DNA of 64,000 nt from Flavobacterium anhuiense (GCF_900101855.1 NZ_FMVC01000001.1:496001-560000), one strand, 5' to 3'. Numbered from the stretch's first letter, positions 33,497 to 43,774 are shown. Numbers and translations: made by a program. The notes: generated by a model not told the origin, from the letters alone.

Positions 33497-35131
33497 TTAT
33501 TTTTTAGACATCTTTTCAGCCATTAATAAAGCATTATAAGCGTTTACCATCTTAGCTGTTTTTGATGATTCTACAGAAGAAACTGCTTTTGGGCTTTCAC
33601 CTGGATTTTCGCTTTCACCCAAAACAACCATTGAAGGAAGAGCGACTCCAGAGTCCATTAAAATCTTTTTAACTTGAGCTGCTTTTAATTTTGGATAATA
33701 TGAACGAATCAATGCTGCAACACCTGCCGCATTTGGAGATGCCATTGATGTTCCTTGCAAATATTTGTATTTATTGTTTGGCACCGTTGCATAGATTTCT
33801 TCACCTGGAGCAAAAACGTCTACGTTGATTTTTCCGAAGTTCGAGAATGGAGCAACAACATTTTCTCCATACGATTTATTAATCGCTCCAATTGTGATTA
33901 AATTGTCTGCAAACTCTTTTACGTTGTCTTTAGAATCGTTCGGATAATTGATGTTTTTTGCTTCATCAATATTATAACCATCGTTACCTGCTGCATGAAC
34001 AATTAAAACGTCTTTTTTAGCCGCATAGGCAATAGCATCATAAACCCATTGTTTGTGTGGAGAAAAGCTTTTTCCGAAACTTCCGTTGATTACTTTTGCT
34101 CCATTGTCTACTGCATAACGAATTGCCAAAGCAATATCTTTATCATACTCATCTCCGTCTGGAACGGCTCTAACGGTCAAAATTTCAACATTGTTTGCTA
34201 CTCCGTCTCCACCTAAATTATTTCCTCTAACCTGAGCAATAATTCCTGCAACGTGAGTTCCGTGAAGTGCTTTTTCTTTATCTGGACCAAAAACTACATT
34301 ATTACCATAATGGTTGTTTTTAATATCTTCAGGATTATCACCAACAATTTTTCTCCCGTCGTATTCTTTGTTCAAGTTGTAGTTTAATTGGTCGTCAACT
34401 TGTTCTTTGTATTCTGTGAAATCAGCTTCTGGATCAAAAGTTGGACCTGCATTTGTAAAAATCTGAGTCATAATTGCTTTACTTCTTGCCACTTTAGGGT
34501 CTGTTGAAGTAATAGCGCTTAAGTCTTCTATTTTGTATGTTGACTTATTAAGCTCTTTTTTAATGGTATTGTGAACCTCAAGCAAAAAGTCTACTTGCTG
34601 TTTATCTTTTAATGCTTTTTCATACTTCTCTGTATATTGCGCCAAAGCTGCTTTGTATTCTGGAGAACCATCATCAGCTTTTTTTACGATACGTGTCATT
34701 TCTAGGTTTTCGTGAACGGCATCTCCAAGAAAATTCCATCCGTGAACGTCATCGATAAATCCGTTTTTATCATCATCGATTCCGTTTCCTGGAATTTCTT
34801 TTTTATTCGTCCAGATCATTCCCTGCAAATCTTCGTGTTCGATATCTACACCAGAATCTACAACTCCTACAATTACTTTCTGCCCTTTTTTACCTTGCAG
34901 CAATTCAGCATAAGCTTTGTCAACACTCATTCCTGGAATAGAATCTTTTATTAAATCTAGATGGCTCCATCTCTTTAATTCATTTTCGCTAAGAGGCGCT
35001 TTTTTCACAACCACCGCCGGCGCTGTAATAAACTCCTTTGAAGTAGAAACCTGCGCTTGAACTGTAGCGCTGCATCCTGCTAAAACAAGCAATGCAAAAG
35101 CAGATAATTTAAGAGGTTTTATATGACTCAT
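33497..35131 (-). CDS. Subtilisin-like (S8) serine protease, lipoprotein
   Basis: This 544-aa protein has a lipoprotein signal peptide with lipobox LAGC (C20), which implies anchoring at the outer membrane. The catalytic triad is D92 (GVVDSGVDIEHEDL), H290 (ALHGTHVAG) and S462 (QGTSMASPNAAG), with oxyanion Asn in HAAGNDG. About 198 residues separate Asp and His, far more than in classical subtilases. Much of this is a helical insertion rich in Lys, Glu and Gln. It is followed by the M1 peptidase gene. Confidence 0.92.
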   Translation of the reverse strand: MSHIKPLKLSAFALLVLAGCSATVQAQVSTSKEFITAPAVVVKKAPLSENELKRWSHLDLIKDSIPGMSVDKAYAELLQGKKGQKVIVGVVDSGVDIEHEDLQGMIWTNKKEIPGNGIDDDKNGFIDDVHGWNFLGDAVHENLEMTRIVKKADDGSPEYKAALAQYTEKYEKALKDKQQVDFLLEVHNTIKKELNKSTYKIEDLSAITSTDPKVARSKAIMTQIFTNAGPTFDPEADFTEYKEQVDDQLNYNLNKEYDGRKIVGDNPEDIKNNHYGNNVVFGPDKEKALHGTHVAGIIAQVRGNNLGGDGVANNVEILTVRAVPDGDEYDKDIALAIRYAVDNGAKVINGSFGKSFSPHKQWVYDAIAYAAKKDVLIVHAAGNDGYNIDEAKNINYPNDSKDNVKEFADNLITIGAINKSYGENVVAPFSNFGKINVDVFAPGEEIYATVPNNKYKYLQGTSMASPNAAGVAALIRSYYPKLKAAQVKKILMDSGVALPSMVVLGESENPGESPKAVSSVESSKTAKMVNAYNALLMAEKMSKK

Positions 35132-35425
35132 GTATCTATAAATATAAGTAAAGTTAAAAGATGGGTCTAAATTATGCTTTTTTGTTACAAAAAACTAACT
35201 GTTAACAATGTGTTATGAATTTTTGACGAAAAATACTGAAAACTATAATATCCGCAATCATTTACCTATCAAATCATTATAAATCTAATTGTATCATTTA
35301 AAAATATACTTATAATGGTTTGAATCGTCAAAAAATCAACAATAATATAGTCTTTACGGCTTTACGTAATGAATTACACTTCTAATGTCGTATTATTGTC
35401 GCACTCATATTTACAAATTTAGCCT

Positions 35426-38400
35426 ATGAAATCAAAACTACTTTTATTGCTATTATTGGCAAATTTTTCTTTTTACGCTCAAACCAACTTAGTTCCGAAT
35501 GGAGATTTCGAAACTTGGTCTGTGTCATCTAAACCGGATAATTGGTTTCAGTATTTTAGCGGTTATATCTCTAAAAGTACTGTTGCTCAAAATGGTTCTT
35601 CAAGTATTAACATGATGGTTGCCAGCGGAACATTTAACTTTATTAATACTGAATATTTTCCTGTAACAGCAGGTAAAACGTATATAGTTACAATGTATCA
35701 CAAACTTGCAAAAGGTACTTTTTCTTCTGTAGATTTTAGTTTGCAACATAAGCCAGGCACTTTTAAAGAGATAATAATTCAAAAATCAGATGTGGTTTTT
35801 TCTTCTACAGAATGGAGAAAAATTGAATTTGAATATACGCCAACCGTTTCTGAAAATGTCGAAGTTGATATCTGGACTACTGGTTCTCTTAATTCTGAAA
35901 TTTTAGTTGACAATGTTTCTGTCATAGACAAATACACATCTATTCCAGATATTAATTTTGAAAATAAATTGATTGACCTAGGCATCGATACTGGTACTGC
36001 AGATGGAAAGGTTTTGACTTCAAGCATTTCATCTGTAACTAGTTTGGATGTTTCAAGAAGTTCTATTTCAGACTTGACAGGAATTGAAAACTTTACCTCT
36101 TTACAAACTTTAATTGCAAGCCGAAATTCTCTAACAAGTGTCAATCTTTCAAAAAATACGAAATTGACCTATTTAGATCTTGGCACTAATCAATTAACTG
36201 CATTAGATTTAAATACAAATACAGCATTAGATAATTTAGATTGTCAGAAAAATAAATTAGCTGCATTAGATATTTCTAACAACACTAGTCTTACTCGTTT
36301 AAATTGTTCATCAAATGTATTGACTAGTTTAAATGTCACTGCAAATACATTATTAACTGAATTAGCGACCAATTCCAACAAAATAACGTCCTTAAATATT
36401 GACAACAATGTAGCGCTACAGAGTATAAATTGCGGAGGCAATCTGTTAACTACTTTGAATGTAGATAAAAATCTTGCTTTGAAAAGTTTATGGTGCGGAA
36501 GCAATAAATTGACAAGTTTAAACATCAATAAAAATCTAGAGTTAAGTGATTTAAATTGCGGAATTAACGAACTAACAAGTTTAGATGTATCAAACAATAA
36601 AAAATTAATTTCTTTAGTTTGTCACCAAAATAAAATTAAAAGTTTAGATGTTTCTCAAAACATTCTATTAGAACAACTGATGTGCCATTATAATGAGTTA
36701 ACAAGCATTGATGTATGGCATAATCCAGAATTATACATGTTAAACTGTCATTTCAACAAGATTACAGATTTAGATATTTCTAAAAATCCAAAAATTACCG
36801 AAATATCGTGCAATGACAATAACTTAACATATCTTAATTTAAAGAACGGAAACAACAATAATTTCGAACTTTTCTATACAACCTTTATTAACAACCCGAA
36901 TTTAACTTGTATTCAGGTTGATAATGTAATTTATGCCAATACAAACTGGTCTGACAAAAAAGATGCCGGTGCGTCATTTAATGTTGTATGCGGTAATTAT
37001 ACCTTAATTCCAGATATTAATTTTGAAAACAGACTCATTGCTTTGGGCTATGATTCTGGTATTCCGAATGGTAAAGTTCTTACTGCAAATATTTCAAACA
37101 TTACAAGTTTGAATGTATCTTCAAAAAGTATTTCGGATTTAACCGGAATACAAGATTTTACATCTCTTACTACTTTAAATTGCGCAAAAAATAGTCTTGC
37201 ATCTTTAGATCTTTCAAATAATAAAAACCTTAAGACTTTATATTGTGAACAAAATCTGTTGACAACTTTAAATCTTAGCAACAATACTAGTTTGATAACA
37301 TTACAATGCAGTAACAATAAATTACAAAATGTAAACATCTCAAAAAATCTGGCTTTAAAAAATTTATATTGTGTAAATAATCAGTTAACCAATATTGACG
37401 TTTCCAACAATACCTTATTAGAACAATTTTATTGTTTTGGCAATCAGTTAACTTCATTAAATGTTACAAAAAATTTAAACTTACTTGGGTTAGAATGCGG
37501 ATTGAACAAACTAACAACTCTTGACGTGTCAAAAAATACTTTAATGTATTATTTAGAATGTTATTCAAATCAATTAACAAGCCTTGATGTTACTAAAAAT
37601 AGTGCATTATTCCATCTTAACTTTTTTAATAACCAGTTAACTTCCATAGATTTATCTGACAATATTCTTTTAAAAGAACTTTATTGTTCAAATAATCAGC
37701 TGAAAAGTCTAGACGTATCTAAAAATAATGCTCTGACTAATTTAGACTGCAAAAACAATAAGCTGACAGCATTAAATTTAAAAAATGGAAATAATGCATT
37801 ATTAGCAACTATCGATTTAAATTTCAAGCAAAATCCAGATTTAACTTGCATCCAAGTTGACAATGTTACATATTCTAATACCAATTGGCCAACAGCAAAA
37901 GACGCAACAGCATCTTTTAGTGAAAACTGTGATAATATTTCAATTCCAGATTCACGATTTGAACAAAAGTTAATCGATTTAGGAATAGATACAGACGGTT
38001 TAAACGGAAAAATTACTATAGCAAATGCAAGTTCTGTTACAAGTTTAGACCTTTCAAATAGCAATATTAAAAATCTGACGGGTATTGAATATTTTACTTC
38101 ATTAACAACTTTAGATATAAGCAATAACCAAATTACCTCTCTTGATGTAAGCAACAATTTACTTTTAGAAACGTTGAATGCTTCTTCAAATCAGCTTACT
38201 ACATTAGATTTATCCAAAAATACTAGACTTAGAATTGTTTATGTTGTTAATAACCCTTTGGTTTACTTAAATCTTCGAAACGGAAACAATGCTAATTTTA
38301 TTCTGCCATCAAATACTGGAAAGAAATCTGCTTCTGCATTGTATACCACTTTCTTAGGACTTACCTCTCTAAGCTGTATACAAGTTGATGATGAGAATTA

Positions 38401-38719
38401 TTCAAATGTAAATTGGTCGAACATCAAAGAATCGACTACCACGTATTCTAATACTTGTAAAAGTCTAGGGATTGACAAATCTGAATTTAGTCAAGTCATT
38501 GTATATCCTAACCCGACAAAAGGAGAAATAAACATTAACAATATCGCTTTAGACAAAGCAACAGTTTACAACTCATTAGGGCAATTGGTAAAATCTTTTA
38601 CTTTAAACAATGCAAACACAGATAATACAATCAATTTATCTGGATTGCCAAAAGGAATTTATTATATATACTTAATCAATGGAGATGTTGCTTCTGCGAA
38701 GAAAGTAATAATAGAATAG
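35426..38719 (+). CDS. Secreted leucine-rich-repeat protein, three LRR blocks, T9SS sorting tail
   Basis: This is a 1097-aa protein. A signal peptide (to about residue 19) is followed by a CBM4/9-like beta-sandwich (VPNGDFETWS to LVDNVSVID, about 23-170). Three LRR blocks follow, each opened by the same cap (IPDINFENKLIDLGIDTG near 172, IPDINFENRLIALGYDSG near 527, IPDSRFEQKLIDLGIDTD near 839). The repeat is about 21 residues: L-x-x-L-x-C-x-x-N-x-L-T-S-L-D-V-S-x-N. A T9SS type A tail (VYPNPTKGEINI ... LSGLPKGIYYIYL) starts near 1025. It is probably an adhesin or ligand-binding surface protein; the ligand is unknown. A 294-bp gap separates it from the divergent subtilase gene, with no promoter I can call firmly. 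Confidence 0.9.
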   Translation: MKSKLLLLLLLANFSFYAQTNLVPNGDFETWSVSSKPDNWFQYFSGYISKSTVAQNGSSSINMMVASGTFNFINTEYFPVTAGKTYIVTMYHKLAKGTFSSVDFSLQHKPGTFKEIIIQKSDVVFSSTEWRKIEFEYTPTVSENVEVDIWTTGSLNSEILVDNVSVIDKYTSIPDINFENKLIDLGIDTGTADGKVLTSSISSVTSLDVSRSSISDLTGIENFTSLQTLIASRNSLTSVNLSKNTKLTYLDLGTNQLTALDLNTNTALDNLDCQKNKLAALDISNNTSLTRLNCSSNVLTSLNVTANTLLTELATNSNKITSLNIDNNVALQSINCGGNLLTTLNVDKNLALKSLWCGSNKLTSLNINKNLELSDLNCGINELTSLDVSNNKKLISLVCHQNKIKSLDVSQNILLEQLMCHYNELTSIDVWHNPELYMLNCHFNKITDLDISKNPKITEISCNDNNLTYLNLKNGNNNNFELFYTTFINNPNLTCIQVDNVIYANTNWSDKKDAGASFNVVCGNYTLIPDINFENRLIALGYDSGIPNGKVLTANISNITSLNVSSKSISDLTGIQDFTSLTTLNCAKNSLASLDLSNNKNLKTLYCEQNLLTTLNLSNNTSLITLQCSNNKLQNVNISKNLALKNLYCVNNQLTNIDVSNNTLLEQFYCFGNQLTSLNVTKNLNLLGLECGLNKLTTLDVSKNTLMYYLECYSNQLTSLDVTKNSALFHLNFFNNQLTSIDLSDNILLKELYCSNNQLKSLDVSKNNALTNLDCKNNKLTALNLKNGNNALLATIDLNFKQNPDLTCIQVDNVTYSNTNWPTAKDATASFSENCDNISIPDSRFEQKLIDLGIDTDGLNGKITIANASSVTSLDLSNSNIKNLTGIEYFTSLTTLDISNNQITSLDVSNNLLLETLNASSNQLTTLDLSKNTRLRIVYVVNNPLVYLNLRNGNNANFILPSNTGKKSASALYTTFLGLTSLSCIQVDDENYSNVNWSNIKESTTTYSNTCKSLGIDKSEFSQVIVYPNPTKGEININNIALDKATVYNSLGQLVKSFTLNNANTDNTINLSGLPKGIYYIYLINGDVASAKKVIIE

Positions 38720-38739
38720 GTTAGAATTTAATTTGATTT

Positions 38740-38780
38740 AAAAATCCCGTTTTCAGAATGTTGAAAACGGGATTTTTTTT
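38740..38780. terminator. Terminator after the LRR gene
   Basis: Stem of about 15 bp, AAAATCCCGTTTTCA / TGAAAACGGGATTTT, followed by Ts; between convergent genes. Confidence 0.9.
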
Positions 38781-38792
38781 TATTTGATTTTG

Positions 38793-39650
38793 CTACAAAA
38801 TTTCTTCGCAAGTAAAAACATCTTTCAATCGAACACCTTTTTCGGTATGTTCAACAGTAATTATTTGATTGTGGGCATCGTGTTCCAGAAACAAATAATG
38901 ATTGTTATCTGCAGCCAAATTCAAGAACTTTGATTTCTCCGGCATTGTCAGCAAAGGTCGCGTATCGTAACCCATAACATACGGCAACGGAATATGTCCC
39001 GCTGTTGCTAATAAATCAGCACAAAAAACAATCGTTTTATCTTGGTATTTTATGTACGGAATCATTTGTTTTTCGGTGTGGCCATCGACATAATAGATGT
39101 CGAAATTTAATTCTTTCGAAAAGCCAAAATCTGATTCAGGTCTATCAATAAAATGTAATTGGCCGCTTTCCTGCATTGGCAGAATATTTTCAGACAAAAA
39201 AGATGCTTTTTCACGGGCATTAGGTTTTGTTGCCCATTCCCAATGATTTTCGTTTGTCCAAAATTTAGCATTTTTAAAAGCTGGCTCATAACCTGTTCTG
39301 TCAACATTCCATTGAACACTTCCGCCGCAATGATCAAAATGAAGATGCGTCATAAAAACATCCGTAATATCATTTCGACTGAAACCATATTTTGCTAAAG
39401 ATTTATCTAAAGAATGCGAACCCCAAAGCGAATAATATCCAAAAAACTTTTCTGATTGTTTGTCACCCATTCCTGTATCAATCAAAATCAGCCGATTTCC
39501 GTCTTCGATCAATAAACAGCGCGCAGCAATATCAATCAAATTATTGGCATCGGCAGGATTGGTTTTATTCCAAATCGTTTTAGGAACAACACCAAACATG
39601 GCGCCTCCATCTAACTTAAAATTTCCGGATTCTATTGGGTAAAGTTTCAT
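38793..39650 (-). CDS. Metallo-beta-lactamase-fold hydrolase (quorum-quenching-lactonase-like)
   Basis: This 285-aa cytoplasmic enzyme has the full MBL metal set: H102-L-H104-F-D106-H107, a later His in YYVDGHTEKQM, the bridging Asp in FCADLLA and a His in LEHDAHN. Overall layout resembles the AHL-lactonase-like branch (lactonase/AttM family), though substrate specificity cannot be read off. It has a -7 box upstream and stands alone. Confidence 0.85.
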   Translation of the reverse strand: MKLYPIESGNFKLDGGAMFGVVPKTIWNKTNPADANNLIDIAARCLLIEDGNRLILIDTGMGDKQSEKFFGYYSLWGSHSLDKSLAKYGFSRNDITDVFMTHLHFDHCGGSVQWNVDRTGYEPAFKNAKFWTNENHWEWATKPNAREKASFLSENILPMQESGQLHFIDRPESDFGFSKELNFDIYYVDGHTEKQMIPYIKYQDKTIVFCADLLATAGHIPLPYVMGYDTRPLLTMPEKSKFLNLAADNNHYLFLEHDAHNQIITVEHTEKGVRLKDVFTCEEIL

Positions 39651-39671
39651 GAGAATAATTTTCTAAAAGAA

Positions 39672-39679
39672 CAAAGCTA
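39672..39679 (-). promoter_or_regulatory. -7 box for the MBL hydrolase gene
   Basis: TAGCTTTG on the minus strand, 21 bp before the ATG. Confidence 0.45.
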
Positions 39680-39724
39680 GAAAATTCAAACTCCTTTTGC
39701 TAAATTTTAAAGTCAAAAAAACTT

Positions 39725-40645
39725 TTATTCTAAAGTTACCGAAGTGCTTCCCATTATTTCCTGCTTATCAAAGTAATTCACAAAATAAGTTCCCTTCTTA
39801 AACTGGTCAGCATTCAAAATTCCGTATGCATTTACCGATTTGCCTTGAAAATCTGTACTTACTATAAAACTGTAAACAAGTGCTTTATCATTACCAAACT
39901 CAATTAGCTTATTATCACCCAAAACAGTGTTTTTCTGATCTAAAACTTGAACATAAAAAACTCTTTTTCCTGTTTTTGCAACGGCATTTCCGTTAACAGT
40001 AAAACTAATTTTAAGTTTTTTTGTATTCTTTGCTTTCGTTGTTTCCAATTCGGCTCCAGAACTTTTTTCACGAAGCGCAACTGCTTTAAAATTGCTTAAA
40101 TACAATTTTGAAGCGTCCTTTAAAGTCGATTCTAACTTTTTTTGTTTAGAAACCAAAGTGTCATTTTCTAACTTTTGTTTATACATGACAACATTCTGGG
40201 TTTCGATTTCGGTCAATAAATTTTTATTTTGAGATTTCAGTTTTTTAATTTCCTGAACTCTGTTTTCTAATGACGCATTCAAATCTGAAAGCTGATTTCT
40301 ATAAACTCTAATCTGCTCCGCCGATGGATTATTAGAAGCTTTAATAATTGCGACTAAGTTCTCAACATTTTTACGCTCTAACTCTAATTCTTTAGATAAA
40401 GCTGTTTTTTCTAAAATAGCCTGATCGTATGCATTTTTTAATGTATTTAGAGAATCCAAAATATTCTTTTGCTCACTTGTTTCCTTACTTTCAAATGAGA
40501 TGGTATTGGCAATACTTTCCTCTTTTACTTCGCTATTATTCTTATCAGGTTCACTGCTAAAAACCCAGACCACAGCACCTACTCCTAAAACAAAAATTAT
40601 AGCAAACATGGGTTTAAACCACTTTATTTCATTTTGTTTTTTCAT
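39725..40645 (-). CDS. Membrane-anchored coiled-coil protein of unknown function
   Basis: This is a 306-aa protein. A single N-terminal membrane anchor (about residues 12-29, WFKPMFAIIFVLGVGAVVWVF) is followed by a polar linker and a coiled coil from about 55 to 185, rich in Lys, Glu, Leu and Asn. A C-terminal beta domain (LKISFTVNGNAVAKTGKRVFYVQVLDQKNTVLG ... FQGKSVNAYGIL) follows. The C-terminal part recalls an extracytoplasmic beta sandwich. I cannot name a family. It is a single gene on the opposite strand to sufA. Confidence 0.7.
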   Translation of the reverse strand: MKKQNEIKWFKPMFAIIFVLGVGAVVWVFSSEPDKNNSEVKEESIANTISFESKETSEQKNILDSLNTLKNAYDQAILEKTALSKELELERKNVENLVAIIKASNNPSAEQIRVYRNQLSDLNASLENRVQEIKKLKSQNKNLLTEIETQNVVMYKQKLENDTLVSKQKKLESTLKDASKLYLSNFKAVALREKSSGAELETTKAKNTKKLKISFTVNGNAVAKTGKRVFYVQVLDQKNTVLGDNKLIEFGNDKALVYSFIVSTDFQGKSVNAYGILNADQFKKGTYFVNYFDKQEIMGSTSVTLE

Positions 40646-40977
40646 AATTACTCCAAATTTTTTGCAAAAATAATTGAATAAAAAATGGCTTTAATCAGTA
40701 GAAATACTTGTTTTTTAACATTTAGGAGCGATATTTGCAGCTTAATTCTAAAAAAGGATTTCTTTTTAAATTTTAGAACTGTTTTTAAGATCGATTTTGT
40801 CAAAATAAGTATTATCTATTTTCTCATTTGTTATAATAATGTGAACCGTTATGGAAAAAGGTTTTTAAGTCGTATCTTTGCAGACAATTTCTATTTAACA
40901 TTGAAAATTAGCGTTTTAAATCTGTAATAATTTTTATACAGAAGTAAATGTTCATTAAAAACAAACATCTAAGAACC
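40646..40977. other. 332-bp intergenic region upstream of sufA
   Basis: It holds a minus-strand -7-like box (TATTTTTG, 40665-40672) for the coiled-coil gene and a plus-strand -7 box at 40873-40880 for the suf genes. An 80-codon frame at 40685-40927 is judged spurious. No riboswitch or Fe-S-regulator site is recognisable. Confidence 0.5.
40873..40880 (+). promoter_or_regulatory. -7 box for the suf operon
   Basis: TATCTTTG, giving a leader of roughly 90 nt before sufA. No TTG at expected spacing. Confidence 0.5.
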
Positions 40978-41307
40978 ATGATAAAAGTTTCTGATACTGC
41001 CAAAAAGAAAATCATCGACTTGATGAAAGACGACGGTTTTGATGCTGCGCACGACTACGTAAGAGTTGGTGTTAAAAGCGGCGGATGCTCTGGTTTATCT
41101 TATGAGTTAAAATTTGATAAAACCAAAAACGACGACGACAAAATATTTGTAGACAACGATATATCTATTGCTGTTGAAAAAAAATCATTCCTTTATTTAG
41201 CTGGAACAATCTTGGAATTTTCCGGCGGATTAAACGGAAAAGGATTTGTTTTCAATAATCCTAACGCGAGCAGAACTTGCGGATGCGGAGAATCATTTTC
41301 TCTTTAG
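40978..41307 (+). CDS. sufA: A-type Fe-S carrier (SufA/IscA/HesB family)
   Basis: This 109-aa carrier accepts or passes on Fe-S clusters. The three conserved Cys are C37 (SGGCSGLSY), C101 and C103 (TCGCGESF). I start at the ATG at 40978 (MIKVSDTAKK), as the upstream extension of the frame is not family-like. It opens the suf cluster, 85 bp before sufB. Confidence 0.93.
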   Translation: MIKVSDTAKKKIIDLMKDDGFDAAHDYVRVGVKSGGCSGLSYELKFDKTKNDDDKIFVDNDISIAVEKKSFLYLAGTILEFSGGLNGKGFVFNNPNASRTCGCGESFSL

Positions 41308-41392
41308 TCAAAAGCTGAAAGTTCTCAAGTCGCTAAGACTTCTATTAACTTTCGAATTTTAGACTTCAAAACATTAGACAACAACAAAAATA

Positions 41393-42841
41393 ATGAGCAA
41401 ATACACCGAAGACGATTTAAAGATCGAACTGGAAACTAAAGAATATGAGTACGGATTTTATACCAATATAGAATCTGAAACTTTCCCTATTGGCTTAAAC
41501 GAAGAAATTGTAAGAGCTATTTCTCTTAAAAAAGAAGAACCTGAATGGATGACCGAATGGCGTATTGAAGCTTTCCGCGCTTGGAAAGAAATGATCGAGC
41601 CAGAATGGGCAAATGTAAGTTATGAAAAACCAGATTTTCAGGCAATTTCATATTATTCAGCTCCAAAACAAGTAGATCCTAATAAAACTCTAGACGATGT
41701 TGATCCAGAATTATTAGAGATGTACAAAAAGTTAGGAATTTCTATCGACGAACAGAAAAAAATGAACAATATCGCAATGGATATTGTAGTCGATTCTGTT
41801 TCGGTAGCCACAACTTTCAAAAAAACTTTAGCAGAAAAAGGAATTATTTTTTGTCCGATTTCTGAAGCTATTAAAGAACATCCTGAATTAGTTAAAAAAT
41901 ATTTAGGAACTGTTGTACCTCAAAAAGATAACTTCTATGCAGCATTAAACTCAGCAGTTTTCTCTGACGGAAGTTTCTGTTATATTCCAAAAGGCGTAAA
42001 ATGCCCAATGGAACTTTCAACGTATTTCAGAATCAACCAAGCAGGAACTGGACAATTCGAAAGAACTCTAGTTATTGCAGATGAAGGAAGCTACGTTTCT
42101 TACCTTGAAGGATGTACTGCTCCAAGCCGTGACGAAAATCAATTGCACGCTGCTGTGGTTGAATTAATCGCTTTGGACGATGCTGAAATTAAATATTCAA
42201 CCGTTCAAAACTGGTTCCCTGGAAATAAAGAAGGAAAAGGTGGAGTTTACAACTTTGTAACCAAAAGAGGTTTATGCGAAACAAACGCTAAAATTTCTTG
42301 GACACAGGTTGAAACAGGTTCTGCTGTAACTTGGAAATATCCTTCTTGCGTCTTAAAAGGAGATAATTCAGTAGGAGAATTTTATTCTATCGCTGTAACC
42401 AATAATTTCCAACAAGCTGATACTGGAACAAAAATGATCCATTTAGGAAAAAACACTAAATCGACTATTATTTCTAAAGGTATTTCGGCTGGAAAATCTC
42501 AAAACAGCTACCGTGGTTTAGTGCAAATCTCGCCAAGAGCAGAGAATGCAAGAAACTTTTCTCAATGCGACTCATTATTAATGGGTAACAATTGTGGTGC
42601 ACATACTTTCCCTTATATCGAAAGTAAAAATCCAACAGCAAAAATCGAGCACGAAGCTACAACAAGTAAAATTGGAGAAGATCAGGTTTTCTACTGTAAC
42701 CAAAGAGGTATTCCGACTGAAAAAGCGATTGCCTTAATTGTAAACGGTTTCAGTAAAGATGTCTTGAACAAACTTCCAATGGAATTTGCTGTTGAAGCAC
42801 AAAAATTATTAGAGATTTCTTTAGAAGGATCTGTAGGTTAA
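41393..42841 (+). CDS. sufB: Fe-S assembly scaffold protein SufB
   Basis: This 482-aa protein forms the SufBC2D complex on which clusters are built. It has the long SufB N terminus and the conserved core blocks [27 protein letters not shown] and the C-terminal segment [19 protein letters not shown]. Length and blocks match the family. The following 120-bp gap holds a short run of 'acttgaa' units before sufC. Confidence 0.96.
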   Translation: MSKYTEDDLKIELETKEYEYGFYTNIESETFPIGLNEEIVRAISLKKEEPEWMTEWRIEAFRAWKEMIEPEWANVSYEKPDFQAISYYSAPKQVDPNKTLDDVDPELLEMYKKLGISIDEQKKMNNIAMDIVVDSVSVATTFKKTLAEKGIIFCPISEAIKEHPELVKKYLGTVVPQKDNFYAALNSAVFSDGSFCYIPKGVKCPMELSTYFRINQAGTGQFERTLVIADEGSYVSYLEGCTAPSRDENQLHAAVVELIALDDAEIKYSTVQNWFPGNKEGKGGVYNFVTKRGLCETNAKISWTQVETGSAVTWKYPSCVLKGDNSVGEFYSIAVTNNFQQADTGTKMIHLGKNTKSTIISKGISAGKSQNSYRGLVQISPRAENARNFSQCDSLLMGNNCGAHTFPYIESKNPTAKIEHEATTSKIGEDQVFYCNQRGIPTEKAIALIVNGFSKDVLNKLPMEFAVEAQKLLEISLEGSVG

Positions 42842-42922
42842 GAACCGAGTTTTTAACCATTAAAAAAGAATTTTATATCATATTAAAATAAAAGATTTTT
42901 CAAAGTTTCGTTTTTTAGCACA

Positions 42923-42952
42923 ACTGAGAACTTGAAACTTGAAACTTTAAAC
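42923..42952 (+). repeat. Short tandem 'acttgaa' units before sufC
   Basis: The sequence gaacttgaaacttgaaacttt repeats a 7-base unit about three times. The same kind of run precedes yraN (about 22440-22463). It creates an in-frame TTG upstream of the real sufC start. Confidence 0.6.
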
Positions 42953-42961
42953 AAAAAAAAG

Positions 42962-43708
42962 ATGTTATCAATAAAAAACCTTCACGCCGCAATTGGTGAT
43001 AAAGAAATCCTTAAAGGAATTAATATAGAAGTAAAAGCTGGAGAAGTTCACGCTATTATGGGACCAAACGGTTCTGGAAAAAGTACACTTTCTGCTGTGA
43101 TTGCAGGAAACGAAAACTATGAAGTTACAGATGGTGAAGTAATTCTTGACGGAGAAGATCTTGCTGATTTAGCTCCTGAAGAAAGAGCGCACAAAGGAGT
43201 TTTCCTTTCTTTTCAATATCCGGTAGAGATTCCTGGAGTTAGCGTTACTAACTTCATGAAAACGGCTATCAACGAAACTCGTAAAGCAAACGGACAAGAA
43301 GAAATGCCTGCTAACGAAATGTTGAAAGTAATTCGTGAGAAATCGGAACTATTAGAAATTGACCGTAAATTTCTTTCCCGTTCTCTTAACGAAGGTTTTT
43401 CTGGAGGAGAGAAAAAAAGAAACGAGATTTTCCAAATGGCAATGCTAGAGCCAAAATTAGCTATCCTTGACGAAACCGATTCTGGTCTTGATATCGATGC
43501 TTTAAGAATTGTTGCAAATGGTGTAAACAAATTAAAAAGCGACAAAAACGCTATTATCGTAATTACACACTACCAGCGTTTGTTAGATTATATCGTTCCT
43601 GATTTCGTTCACGTTCTTTACAACGGAAGAATCGTAAAATCTGGCGGAAAAGAGCTAGCGTATGAGCTAGAGGAAAAGGGTTACGATTGGATCAAGGCAG
43701 AAAACTAG
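42962..43708 (+). CDS. sufC: Fe-S assembly ATPase SufC
   Basis: This 248-aa ABC-type ATPase drives the SufBCD scaffold. Walker A is GPNGSGKST at residues 34-42, the signature is NEGFSGGEKKRNE, Walker B is LAILDETDSGLD, and the switch His is in VITHYQR. The start is the ATG at 42962 (MLSIKNLHAAIGDKEIL); ten in-frame upstream codons come from the intergenic repeat. It lies between sufB and sufD as in other suf operons. Confidence 0.96.
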   Translation: MLSIKNLHAAIGDKEILKGINIEVKAGEVHAIMGPNGSGKSTLSAVIAGNENYEVTDGEVILDGEDLADLAPEERAHKGVFLSFQYPVEIPGVSVTNFMKTAINETRKANGQEEMPANEMLKVIREKSELLEIDRKFLSRSLNEGFSGGEKKRNEIFQMAMLEPKLAILDETDSGLDIDALRIVANGVNKLKSDKNAIIVITHYQRLLDYIVPDFVHVLYNGRIVKSGGKELAYELEEKGYDWIKAEN

Positions 43709-43740
43709 TTTAGAGTTATAGTTTGCAGTTTGCAAAAACT

Positions 43741-43761
43741 CATAACTCATAACTCATAACT
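43741..43761 (+). repeat. Tandem heptamer before sufD
   Basis: Three copies of cataact in direct tandem, close to the sufD start, with an opposing 'gagttatag' about 30 bp upstream that can pair with it. Confidence 0.7.
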
Positions 43762-43774
43762 TACAACTAAGAAA

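Noticed and set aside
36244..38157. Several long antisense frames across the LRR gene, rich in Leu, Phe and Val.
   Set aside because: They are reverse-strand shadows of the repeated Asn/Leu-rich codons; their periodicity copies that of the LRR units.
35942..38440. Short regularly spaced DNA repeats that could look like a CRISPR array.
   Set aside because: The repeats are 63-bp coding units in one open frame encoding LRRs, with no non-coding spacers and no cas genes.
40685..40927. An 80-codon open frame upstream of sufA.
   Set aside because: Its composition (Phe, Ile, Leu, Asn) is that of translated AT-rich intergenic DNA, it runs through the suf -7 box, and it resembles no family.
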